A DNA stretch of 64,000 nt from NCBI GenBank assembly GCA_026008535.1, contig BRKX01000018.1, positions 48,415,588 to 48,479,587 of the forward strand. The letters are read 5' to 3'. Source of the stretch: Perilla frutescens (taxonomy: Eukaryota > Streptophyta > Magnoliopsida > Lamiales > Lamiaceae). Under the pieces are notes generated by a model. That model saw nothing but the letters and a program-made list of their open reading frames with translations, made no database searches and had not been told where the DNA came from. Positions 51,636 to 62,829 of the stretch are shown here, in pieces. Every line of letters begins with the position of its first letter. Positions within the stretch are counted from its first letter, which is position 1. Position numbers and translations under genes: made by a program.

Positions 51636-52088
51636 ACCAGAGTTAGGGTTTTTTGTATTCTCGATTTGATTATATATACAGAGTTGAGTGATTATTTTAT
51701 TATTGTGATGTTATTGTATCAATTTGGTATATTATTTATTATTATTGTAATGTATTTCAAATGATGTTTTTCTGTTATTATTAAAATAATTTTTGTAATT
51801 TTATTATAAATTTTTGTATTTCATAGAAATTTATTTTATTAAATTAAATTAAATATTAAAGTGAATAATACAAATAATTACATAAATATATTATAGTATA
51901 TGAAATATGTATATGTATATATATATATATATGATGTGTAGTGGTGGGACCACTGTAGAATTACTTTTTGAGTTTATGATTGTGGATGTTGGTTTAAAAA
52001 AGTTGGTGGATTTAAACTTTTGATATGACGCTGATGTGACACCAGAGTTAGGGTTTTTTGTGTTCTTGATTTGATTATATATACAGAG
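51636..52088 (-). promoter_or_regulatory. Duplicated core promoter of the FBA gene
   Basis: A 48-bp block with TATA-like tatatataatc and telo-box-like AAACCCTAA (minus strand) occurs at 51636-51683, 26 bp upstream of the ATG, and again at 52041-52088 with two or so substitutions. The interval between has a (TA)n tract. Confidence 0.6.
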
Positions 52089-52322
52089 AAAATATAACAA
52101 ACAAATCAGCACAATCTAATCTCTTTGAATTATTCATTTTTCTTTTCTATTCACAATCTACTCTCCAAATTAATTTAAATCCAAATTTGATTTTCCTCTA
52201 TATTTCTATGTGATTTAATTGTTTTAATAACAATAATAATAATTTTAAATCGAGTTTTAATCCAAGGTACTAATTGAGCTATTTTTTTTAAGTTCAAAGG
52301 TCCAATCTATATCTATATAATA
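52089..52322. other. Intergenic, nothing recognised
   Basis: AT-rich spacer with no supported feature. Confidence 0.5.
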
Positions 52323-52637
52323 CTACCTCCGTTTTATAATGTTTGTTGTTTAAGGTTTTTTTTTTAGTTTCAAAATGTTCGTTGTTTTATATAATTTGAC
52401 ATCCTCTCTCCCAATTTTAACCATCTCAAATCCTACAAGATTTTTTTATTCTAACTTACTTATAATATATGAAGAGAGAAAAATATATGGAGAGAGAAAA
52501 TATTGTTATTTTTTAGGAAAATATATATGAATTAGATTTTATGGCATATATAAGGGATGAATATATTTGTCCACGAAATTAATTCTTAATTCCAGATAAA
52601 AAAAAACAAAACAACAAACATTATGAAACGGAGGTAG
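52323..52637. mobile_element. Stowaway MITE (Tc1/mariner)
   Basis: Ends ctacctccgttttataatg and cattatgaaacggaggtag are inverted repeats of about 28 bp. TA flanks both sides (52321-52322 and 52638-52639). The 315-bp length and CTCCGT-type terminus fit Stowaway. Confidence 0.92.
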
Positions 52638-53291
52638 TATATAATAACGACTCCGCATCCACAAATAGAAAATATATGTTTTCCCGCCTATTTACACGTT
52701 CCAAAAAGAGTTTAATTAGTTATGATTTTAGTATTTTTATTATAAAAAATATATAATTATCTTAATTATATAATTAACATAATTAGTATAATTGATTACC
52801 ATATTATATTGCGAGAGTTCATACCATATATATATATATATATAGTAAGTATAATTTATTATGAAAATTGGGTGTCATAATCAAGGCAATCTTATGTGGT
52901 GATATTTAATATGGAATATATTATTATTGCAATCTATATTTATATTTCTTAATAGTTAAATAATTATAACCGTATTATTTATATATAATTAAGCCAAAAT
53001 TGAAGAACATGAAAATTTCAGTTGGCCGAATATTAAGATGACAAAAATTGAATTAGTAAAAATATTAAAATTAATCGTTCTTTTTTCAATTTCTATAGTT
53101 ATCATTGTCGTCGTCGTCCTCCTAATGAAATTTCTATCGTTCTTTAAAATTATTGCATATAAAAATTCATAACATGTTAGCCTATTATATATATTTATTA
53201 GGCTAAAATTGGCATGTATAATATTTTTTGTATAGTGATTTGCGATATGATGCTATTTTTTTTTCTATGGACAACCCGATGTAGATCAGTA
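52638..53291. other. Intergenic, nothing recognised
   Basis: AT-rich. A short (TA)n near 52828 and gtcgtcgtcgtcctcc near 53108. No gene. Confidence 0.5.
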
Positions 53292-53679
53292 GAGATCCTC
53301 TAGTCCCACTTATGTGTGCCAACCGTGTGTCATCATTAAAATTATATATTGTTAATAATATTTTTTATAAAAATAAAATTTATTTTATCATAACTAATCA
53401 TAATTAATATTTATTTCAAAAAAATTAAAATTTTAAAAAAATTATATACCCTAAGTTTGGAATAATCAACCCCAAAAATCAATTATACTAACTAAAAAAT
53501 GAAAATTAAATATTAAAAAATAATTATAAACCCTAATTGGATGGAATAAATCCTAAATAATAATGTAAAATTATACTAAATCAAAAGAAATTAAAATTGA
53601 AGAAAAAAATAAAAGAAAAAGTAATAATTTTGAGGTGTGGCACACGATTGACACACACAAGTTGGGACTAGAGGATCTC
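53292..53679. mobile_element. MITE, family B variant (GAGATCCTCTAGTCCCA ends), reverse
   Basis: The left end gagatcctctagtcccac and right end gttgggactagaggatctc are good inverted repeats continuing through gtgtgtgccaac/cgattgacacac. The core aaccctaattggatggaata matches 49938-50323. Confidence 0.85.
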
Positions 53680-53901
53680 AAGTGGATGTAGATTAGTCAA
53701 TCAATTAAGGTATAATTTAATTAGTCAAATTTACCTTAATTAGTTAAAACATAAATGTGTATAATTAAATACGTTTATATAAATTCTGAAAAAAGATATA
53801 TATAAATTTTGAGATCCACTAATTTATTTTGTTTCCAACTTTATCTTATATTATAAGATTAGACAAAGTTACCTTATATAATATAATTATTTAGGACAAG
53901 T

Positions 53902-54279
53902 CTCATGTACATAAGATGTACATCAGATGGTCAACGTGTTAATTGGGTCAACGCGTGTTGACCCGGTTAATGCTTTAACCAAAAAAATCCGTCAAAATTA
54001 GTATTATTCATAATACTGAAAAGTATCATTTCAAAGGTCCAAAAGTATCATTTGTATCAATAAAAAGTATTGGCCAGAAAAAAAAATAAAGAAAAAAATT
54101 GTTAAGATCAGTACAATCGAAACACTAAAAAATATCATTCAAAATTAAAAAAATATCAGTTTTATCCCTTAAATGTATCACTATTTTTCACGATTTTTTT
54201 GGTCGACGCTTTGACCGAGTCAACACGCGTTGACCCGGTCAACGTGTTGACCGTCTGATGTATATCTTATGTACATGAG
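53902..54279. mobile_element. MITE, family A, complete copy
   Basis: The left end ctcatgtacataagatgtac and right end gtatatcttatgtacatgag are inverted repeats, followed inward by catcagatggtcaacg and its complement. The interior is agtatcatt / taaaaagtatt words. The best-preserved copy in the window. Confidence 0.88.
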
Positions 54280-54689
54280 TATTTGTGAATTATTTATATA
54301 CACACACATCGAGACACATCTATATGCAATATTGTAACATATATGGTTTATTTTTTATATTTTATTTTCATGACGTTAGGTAAAAAATAGTTTATTAAGT
54401 TTGACAAAATATTAGTCTATTAAGAATTTTCATCAACTTTTTTTTTTTCATTCTATTAATGATATAGTACCATTTGGATCTATTTTTCAACATCAGAATA
54501 CTAGCAATGTTTCCCGATATAAATTTTTGGAATATATGCTCAGAATCATAAAGAACATTTAAAATTATGGATCCAATATTGCTAAAAATTCAAAAGTGAT
54601 TGGAAGGTGTCGGAGATTGAATTCGTAAAGTAGCTCCCGTTTAAAGTTACACCTATGTCTGAATTTCATCAATTTTATCTTTAATAATT
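54280..54689. other. Intergenic, nothing recognised
   Basis: AT-rich spacer. Confidence 0.5.
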
Positions 54690-56310
54690 TAATATATAAC
54701 GCGCTGTCGTTTCGCGCGCAAAAATATATTTATAAACTCCTGTGCCCACAGCGAGCGTAGCTAGCCAATGAGTACAGGTCGATCCCACAGAGAGCTGTTG
54801 CGATCCTATCTTCAAGTAACCAATCAAAAGGGGGGTTTTGGTGTTGTCACTAAACTGAATGTAAATCTGCAAAATAAACTAAAGAAAACTATCAAATAAC
54901 AAAAGATTCTGGCATTTGAATTTGATCTTGGTTAAACATAAAACAACTCGATCATGGGCACACCGATTTTCATACATGATAGGTCATCTAGTTATGGTGA
55001 CCGGATTCCTGTCATGCATCTCCTCATCCATCCTTTCATTTTAGGTTTAAAAGTGATTCCTCTTCGATTAAACCCCTAACCAGTTACCCACCTCCCGATT
55101 CCTCTAAGAGATGTAAGCAAACAAGCAGCAGTGTGCCCTAGACGGACCCAGATCTGTTGTGTTCAACTGATTCCTCTTGTGCCCACAACACCCCATTAAT
55201 TCCCTTATTACTATATGAACCGACACACAGTCACGATTCGCCAATTCAATTAATTATGGTGTGCCCTCTTTACCTAACGAGTGATCAGCCACATTGGGCA
55301 CTTCAGACACACACTCACGTGGAACAAGGCACAAGAATTAAGGGAAACTAATCATGCATTACTATGCCCATTTCGGCCTCACGAGTCCAGATTTATGCTT
55401 AATCCAATTTCATCATTCAAACGCCAGAATTAAAGATCTAGCCGAGAAGGCTAGACATACTTAAACTTGCAGAATTTAAAGACATAAAATAAATAAGAAC
55501 TTACGGATTTAATTAAGCAAAAACTCGACTCCAACGTCGATGAAAATAAACATAACCTAAGTCCCGAAGGTTTAAGACCTTTCGGATTGGTTTGCTGCCT
55601 AAGCAGCGTACGGAAAATAAATGCAGAAATGTAAAGTGTTTCTTAGTGTCTAAAGCTCCAAAAAAAACTCCCTATTTCCAGAAATTAAACTTGTTTAAAT
55701 AGTTACATTTCCGAGTAGAGTCTCCCCCACAGGCGGGGGTCTTCTGCTGAAAATCCGGAACGGCGTGCCCTCGCTGACTTGACTGGATAAGCTTCAGCTC
55801 CAACAAATCCCTATTTTTTAGGGATTGCTCTTATCTCCTCAGATTTAGCTTTATCTCCTCGTCTGAGCTTATCCTTCTGTTGCAGCACCTTCCAGGAGTC
55901 CAGCTTAGCTCCAACTCTCCCGCGGATAATGTAGCTATCTTCCCACCAGCTGTCCTTCAACTAAATTCCGAATTCCACTGGAATGCCCATTCTGCCCGGT
56001 GGTCGAGTCTGTGCGAGTACTGTGGGCACGGCATCGTCTGTCAGCTCCATCCGTATCTGATATGCCCACTTCACTGACCGAATGTGGGATGGATACTGAG
56101 GACGTCCCCTGTGCCTCTGATGATCATATGTGCGAGATAATCGTGAATATTTGGGCATAAAATGCCCCTTCCGCCAGACTCGACTCTTGAAATGCCCTTT
56201 GACCGCAATCTGGTTCTTTTCGACTCAAAACACACTAAAAAGGACATTTATACACGATAAAATGCCCCTAAAAACACGAAATAAATGGACTTATCAATAT
56301 ACTATCATGT
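54690..56310. mobile_element. Putative non-coding retroelement remnant (LARD/TRIM type)
   Basis: The segment is clearly less AT-rich than its surroundings, with sharp edges near tatataacgcgctgtcg and gaaataaatggacttatca. It contains gagtacaggtcgatcccaca and related words I associate with abundant non-coding plant retroelements. No protein domain, LTR pair or target-site duplication is visible, so this is a weak call. Confidence 0.35.
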
Positions 56311-56593
56311 ATACAATCCATTGTTTATCTTATCACATTAACGGGGTTTTTTAATTGAAATGTACATAATTTCTTTTTTCATTAAGTACATGTGTGCAAC
56401 TTCTAATAGTGAATGGCTGTTTTTCATATATAGTTTATGTATTATGAGAAATGTTGATGATTTGTGGATTCCAAATCTCCATCTAATTATCCAAAGAAAA
56501 TAAGTATCCCATTTAAAAGATGAAATAAAGGGATTTGAATAATTATTATTTTCCGTTATAAAATCAAGGATTAATTCAATTCATATTCACCAT
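56311..56593. other. Intergenic, nothing recognised
   Basis: AT-rich spacer. Confidence 0.5.
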
Positions 56594-57540
56594 TGTAACG
56601 CCCCAGTCCCACTAGGACCAAAACGTCACCAAAAATATATGTACATGCTTACGTGATAAATACTTTACAAAAGATAAGATTTAACTTTATAAATAATTTG
56701 TAAATGGACAGCACCTCAACTTAAAAATATTCAAACCACGCACTCAGGCGTCCTCAAAGTCAACTTTCAACAAGGATTTTAAAATTTCTAACACACATAT
56801 AACCAAATTATGACCTAGCAATATACATAGTCAATCAGGTCACACGTTTAAAAGTTCAATGGTCAAACCCTTCTATACTTTCAAATATTTGTATATACAA
56901 TAAAAAACTAACCACTGAGGTTAATAACTTTCAAATTTAAAATTTTGTAGAGTATTAGTAGAATCATTTAATAATTAAATACTGACAAAATTTTAAAGAT
57001 GATTTTAGCAAAAATCACACAAGGATCAACCATCAAACCCACTACAGCACCTCGTCATCAACCAGCTCGATCTCTAGGACCTGAAAACATTTAAAAATAT
57101 TTGGATTGAATGCCATAAAACACTTAGTGTGCATTGATATTCGTCCAAGTCATTCTTTCATGCTTTAAAATTGTTATGCTGCATAAATCATGGAAAATAA
57201 CCATGAACATACTTTATAACAAAGTTTACTCTTCTTCATTGGATGAGAGACCCTATGTGATCACATGAATACTTTACGGTTACTTATCTAGACATTTAGT
57301 CACAAAGTAAACCGTTTACGCTTGTAAGTCGGAATTCCTCTGTGCATGAAGTCTCATAACATCGAATCATTACGTAAACAATGCTATTAAAACATTTAAC
57401 ATGCTTTTCATGGACGAATTTAAAACATAGTTGTGAGTTATAGAAAAACCCACCTGGATGATCTCAAAGTGCAGTGTAATTTTTATGTGATGCTATTATG
57501 CTTCTCGTTCATCTCGACCTATAAAATTAGAATTCTAACT
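56594..57540. mobile_element. Possible LTR fragment
   Basis: tgtaacgccccagtcccact at 56595 resembles the TGTAACACCCC start of plant gypsy LTRs. No end, partner LTR or coding part was found. Confidence 0.25.
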
Positions 57541-57793
57541 TAGAATCCTAATATAGGCCAATAAAATATAACTTAGGCCATAAATTACTTAAGTAATAAT
57601 TTCCTATAACTTGGGATCGTTTGGAATTAAAATGGAGTCAAATGGGCGAATAATGAGCATTTGATGAAATAAATCAACTTAGTGACCCTGATTGATAAAT
57701 TATCGGACTTTCTAGACCAAATATGAGTGGATAAAGATGAATCAAACTGAATTCAATGGCTAAGAAGTTTGATTTAACATAAAAAATAGGATT
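57541..57793. other. Intergenic, nothing recognised
   Basis: AT-rich spacer. Confidence 0.5.
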
Positions 57794-58162
57794 GAAATTT
57801 CATGTTACACTTTTTATGTTACACTTTCAAATTACGAGTTTTTCTTGTATTTTTTTTCTTTAATTTTATTTTTTTATGATTTAGTTTAGTTTTAAGAATA
57901 TTTTTAAGGTTCACCCCACCCAATTAGGGTTTATAATTATTTTTTAATATTTAATTTTCAATTTCTAATTAATAATTCATTAATATGGTTTATTTTTTAA
58001 AAATTATGTTTTATAATTTTTTAATTTATTTTTTTTGTTGATAAATGTTGACTATGATTATTTATGTTATAATTAATTTTTATTTTATAATAAATATTAT
58101 TGAAACCATAAATTTGATAATCAAACACGGAATGAAACACAAAAAAGTGTAACAGAAAATTT
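57794..58162. mobile_element. MITE, family B (GAAATTT/TGTTAC ends)
   Basis: The left end gaaatttcatgttacac faces the right end gtgtaacagaaaatttg. The core ccacccaattagggttta and ttgactatgattatttatgt match 16544-16908 closely, same orientation. Confidence 0.8.
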
Positions 58163-59338
58163 GAACCCGTAATTTTCTCCCTCCAATAAGGTTTGGAGCC
58201 TCTTCGAGTTTCCTTAAGTACAAAACCTGCAACTTTTACACCATTCATCCAAACCCTAGTTTTTCGAAATTGGGAACTGTTATTAGTAACGGTGAATTAA
58301 AGATTTGGACTTAAAATTTGTGAAAAGATCCCTTACCTCCTGCACATAAATAGTGACAAGAACTATGTGTTAGTCAATTAAATATGGTTTTTGCTAGCTA
58401 CACAGTACTTAATCAAAAGTAGAATGAGAATCGAGAATATAATAATCCACTATATTTAAAGGTTGTGTTTTAGATATATGATATGCAAAATTTCATTGAT
58501 AAACTAATCTTCTTTTTTCAGTTATTATTTTACCTGGAGGTGAAGCTATGGAGATTGAATCCGAGACCTCTCTTTTTACATAAGGAGGGGAGATTCACCG
58601 TTTGCGTGTCCCGAAATAATTAATAGTTATTTGCACCAAAACAACTTAAAGTATGTTTTAGGAAAGATGAAGATATCCAAACTTTTGAGATTTTAATACC
58701 TTCTTCAATTTCAATGTTATCAATAACAATAAAAAAAATTGTTATTGATAATATTTACAAGATATGTTCTTATTTTATCCAACAACAGAACAACCTATAT
58801 TCACATAAAAATTAACATTAACGTCTTTACAAACTTCAAATACTCCACACAAATAAAGAAAAATGTGTTTCATCTTCCACATCGGCATGCAAATTAACTT
58901 TGGGCATTCACTCGCATTTGAAATCGTCTATTGCACATTTCATGTTGCATTCCGTATTGCACACTCGACTACAAATTTTGACAAATAATTGAATCAGAAT
59001 ATTTTGTGATTGATTGAAATGTGGTGAAATTGAAATCAGCACGGTTGTCAGAATATACATGTAAAAGAGTCATTAAAAATGTCATTTTAAGAGGCTTATA
59101 TTAAAGGTCAAATGGCATCATTTTTAATAAACAAATGTTAGTTCCAATTTCACCGAAATTGGAATCGATTTTAAATTTTCAAATTGTGTCAAGTTTTTTA
59201 TTTTTGGTATCACAATGTAAAATGTATGTTAAAAATAAAAAATCATGTAAAGTTCATAATTTTATAAGCATATAATCCAATGAATACTTTTAAATATAAT
59301 ATTTTAATAAAAAAATAAATTAATTCCACGAATCTCAT
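58163..59338. other. Intergenic, nothing recognised
   Basis: AT-rich. No gene, RNA or repeat supported. Confidence 0.5.
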
Positions 59339-59353
59339 CCGTGCATCGCACGG
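59339..59353. mobile_element. Helitron-type 3' hairpin (orphan)
   Basis: CCGTGC-ATC-GCACGG is a perfect stem-loop of the kind ending the Helitron at 47575. It is followed by gggtagggtagggta rather than CTAG, so the true end has been lost or replaced. Confidence 0.5.
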
Positions 59354-59504
59354 GTAGGGTAGGGTACGGATATGCCTTCCACATACCCTACCCTAATATA
59401 AAATGTCCTACCCATATCCTACCCTTTTACCCTATTTTTTATAGCGAGTAGGATACGGGTAATCGGATATCCGCGGGTAAAACGGGTTATCCGTTTAGAT
59501 TTAT
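59354..59504. repeat. GGGTA/TACCC-rich inverted repeat
   Basis: gggtagggtagggtacggat is followed by taccctaccctaa, tcctacccatatcctaccc and gagtaggatacgggtaatcg, an imperfect palindrome of pentamers. Confidence 0.6.
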
Positions 59505-59820
59505 TTAATAATTCCGATGGGATCAAAAATTCGATGGGATAATCCCAATGAGATCAGAATTTCTATGAGATCAGAAATTCGATGGGGTAATCCCGATCAG
59601 AATCCAGATGGTACTCCCGATCAAAATCCTGATGGGATCAGAATCCCGATCGGAATCTCAATGGGATCAGAATCCCGATGGGGTAATCCTGATTGAAATT
59701 CCAATGGATCAAAATTTCGATGAGGTATTCCCGATAGTAATCCCGATCGAAATCTAGATGGAATCAAAATCCCGATAGTAATTCCAATCGAAATCTCAAT
59801 CAGAATCAGAATCCCGAGTT
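59505..59820. repeat. 17-18-bp degenerate minisatellite
   Basis: Repeated atcccgatgggatcagaa with variants (attccgatgg, aatctagatgg) for about 300 bp. A related cluster sits at about 60660-60870 (attcccgattgtatcccgat). Confidence 0.8.
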
Positions 59821-60284
59821 TATGCAAACTACAAAATTCTATTTTTAATTTTAATTGTAATTTCCTTACAATTATTACTTAATCATTTATAAACATGTGT
59901 ACAAATAATTTTTTTAAGACATGAAGCTAGTTATTTTAAACTTTAATTGTAATTTTAAGAATTTTTTATTGATTGTCGAGAACTTTAATATTCATTATTT
60001 AATTTTTGGTTTATGGATGATTGTTGATCATTATAATTGTCTATATATTTTTTTTAAAGAAGTTGTCTATATAATTTGCTTGCTTGGTAATTATGTCTAT
60101 ACTATGATGCACGACATGCCTAACATCTTATTTTATTTGATATGTTTTTTAATCAATATTTTTTAGAATATGTTATCAATGATCTAGAATGTCAATTCTC
60201 TTTTAACTATATATAAATTTTGGTAACATTAATTTCAACTTTTAAACTTTTTTGTCATGACCCGATGAACTTAACACAACCTGT

Positions 60285-60612
60285 GTGTAGGGGTGTCAAG
60301 GTACATCATACCTTACATTTTTTTGTCATACCTTATACCTTACCTTAATTTACGGTATGACAAAAATCATACCGTTGCTGTATATTTACCTCCGGTATAC
60401 TTTGGTTCGGTATACCTTAAATTCAGTATGACACATAATGTATACATTTACCATACATTTGTTTCGTTATATCTTACCTTAGTTCGGTATACCTTACTGT
60501 ATTCATATTTCGGTCTGTATCATACCGATATTTCATGATATATCGAAATTATCATTATATTAAATGTTTATGATGAACATATACTAAGTATTCTAGTATT
60601 GTATATCATATC
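60285..60612 (-). repeat. GGTATACC-rich repeat plus satellite junction, inverted copy
   Basis: It starts taggggtgtcaaggta, runs through dense ataccttacctta / ggtataccttaaatt words and ends atcattatattaaatgttta / tgatgaacatatactaag. This is the reverse of 6580-6905 including its satellite junction. Confidence 0.75.
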
Positions 60613-60659
60613 TCATTTTATAGACACAAAATGCAAACCTTAATACATAGTTTAAATCT

Positions 60660-60870
60660 TGATAAGGCATTCCCGATTGTATCCCGATGATATCCCGATC
60701 GGGACCTGATCACATTTAGGTTAGTTACCTGTTACTATTATTAATAGATATAATATTTGAGTTCCGATTAAATCCTAATCAAAGTTATGATTGAATCATG
60801 ATCGAATCCCGATCAGAATATTTGAGTTCACGATAGTTTTATTTGAGAATCCTGATCGGACTTTAAATTG
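60660..60870. repeat. Second cluster of the 17-18-bp minisatellite
   Basis: attcccgattgtatcccgat, gatatcccgatcggga and gaatcctgatcgga words, as at 59505-59820, split by the GGTATACC repeat. The two clusters may once have been contiguous. Confidence 0.6.
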
Positions 60871-62098
60871 GTCTCTTTCTTGTGATTTGTTAATAGTACT
60901 CACTTTTCTTATTTTAATGATGCGGACTTTAATGTAAGGAGACAAAGAATGTCACTTTCGTAGTACATCCACATGTTTATTTGTGTATTTCAAGTACAAC
61001 TATGTAAGATTGGTGTAAGAATGTGTAAGATGCTCACATGTGATTACTTTTTGAGAGTATTGTATTTTAGATAAATTTGGTATTTTTTGAATGATTTTCT
61101 TATATTGGGTAAAAGAGATTTTTGTAGTAGAAAAATGGATTGATTTATGCATTTACACTATAAATTTTGTAACTCAAAGACTAAAAAAGCAAAATGGGTC
61201 GTATTTGATGTTGTGGAGACTGAAAATTTATCCCTAACAATTAATTATGATAAATACCCATAACGCCTAAGGACACTTGTCAAAATCGAAAAATGGGGTG
61301 GGGTCTATTTGTGTTGATAGGTTTGAATTTTGGAACCCAATTTATTACACTCTTGATATATAACTAAGTGTAGTCCTAATAATTATTTGCATTCCAATTG
61401 ATCGGGACGAAGAAGCATTCTTGTGTTTGAGCATTTTTTTATGTATGTATGATTATTTTATTTAGCTGTTACAATCAATATACTATAACTAATTAGTTAA
61501 TACCTCATATAGTGTGGAGGGCTGTCTTTCTCAGTTCTAGATGAAATATAGAAAAAAAAAATTAGCAAAAGAGAAGGAGCAGTCGACGAAGAAGAAAGGA
61601 AGGGATGGGATGGGATTCAAAATTAATTAGGTATATTTATCACAAAAGAGAGTTCCTCTAAATAAATTCAGAAAATAAATAAATGTATATTACGAAGATA
61701 TTTATTTTAAAAATGACAAATTAAAACTATGTATAAATTCAATTTTGAATGTATGGAAATTGATATCAATAATTATGTTAAAAATAGACTTTTTCAAATT
61801 AAAAGTAGAATGTTAGTATTAACACAATTAGAATATAATCAAAATCAAGTACCTAGTGGGAGCCTGATGCAACATGAGTGAAGAATATTGTTATTATTAA
61901 CAAGATTAGATGTAATAAGTGAAGAAGAAGAATTTGATCGAAAATTATTTGAACATTAATTTATTTATAAATAAAAATGATATTTTTAAATTAAAAAAGG
62001 AAAAACTATTTTGGTCTAATTATATATGATCACTTTTTGGATAAATTATAAAATAAGGAATTTTAAATTTGTATGGGATGAGGGCTCCTGAATTTTAA
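60871..62098. other. Intergenic, nothing recognised
   Basis: AT-rich. No gene, RNA or repeat supported. Confidence 0.5.
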
Positions 62099-62240
62099 AA
62101 ATAACCGGCCTTTTTAACGACGGATTTTTTCATCGTTAATGTTTAACGAAAAACTTAACGACGGACATGTCCGTCGTTAAATATTGTCCGCAAGCTTTCT
62201 AACAACGGACATGTCCGTCGTTAAGGCTGTCGTTAGTAGA
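62099..62240. mobile_element. CACTA-like subterminal repeats
   Basis: Repeated taacgacgga and palindromic ggacatgtccgtcgttaa (twice) are typical of CACTA subterminal regions. No CACTA terminus is readable nearby. Confidence 0.5.
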
Positions 62241-62380
62241 GGTGTAAGTGAATCGAGCCGACTCGCGAGCTACTCGGGATCGACTCGGAAAAAATTCGAA
62301 ATCGACTCAAACATAGTCGAGTCGAGCTCGAGCTCAAGCTGCTCGAGTAGTTACCGAGCTCGATCTCACGATTTTGCCTT
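62241..62380. mobile_element. hAT-like end fragment
   Basis: agaggtgtaagtgaatcgag ccgactcgcgagc (two pieces) and repeated gagtcgagctcgagctc resemble the ends of 24898-26155. Confidence 0.45.
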
Positions 62381-62461
62381 AACATATGTATATATATTCA
62401 TTTCAATTGATCTTTTTTTCATTCACAACCAAATTAATCCTTCTTTTTTTTTTCCATCATC

Positions 62462-62829
62462 TTCAAAATCTCAATCTAGATATGGTGATAAATGTTCAAA
62501 TACACAAGGACAAAATTCAAGTTGTTGAAGACAGTGAAGATGTTGAAAGAGGAGTACACCAGAGAGCTGGAGAAGAAGATGTCGCTGTTCGTACAATAAA
62601 GAAGATGTCCTTATTGATTGCTGAATTTCCCACCCCAACGGCTAATATTGATTGGATTGCTCTCTCATTTAATTGAATTAAAAGCGGTGTTCTCATTACA
62701 AGACCAAGGTTTCTTCTCCTCTAATCAACTATATCAATAGCAATATGATCCACCTTCGATCGATCACCGCCAACTAACAAATCAATTCAAACACCAAAAT
62801 TTCAAATATAGAAACGTACGTACGGCTGC
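62462..62829 (+). promoter_or_regulatory. Conserved upstream segment of DUF247 copy 3
   Basis: Matches 31190-31510 in reverse almost throughout. A frame KTVKMLKEEYTRELEKKMSL then FVQ-stop at about 62528-62600 is kept open in both copies with partly silent changes, so it may be a relic of a coding exon or an upstream ORF; I do not recognise it. Confidence 0.65.

Noticed and set aside
54681..56354. Several 60-75-codon frames in the GC-richer segment
   Set aside because: Short, on both strands, no family resemblance.
59339..59353. Palindrome as a rho-independent terminator
   Set aside because: This is eukaryotic nuclear DNA; the hairpin matches the Helitron ends instead.
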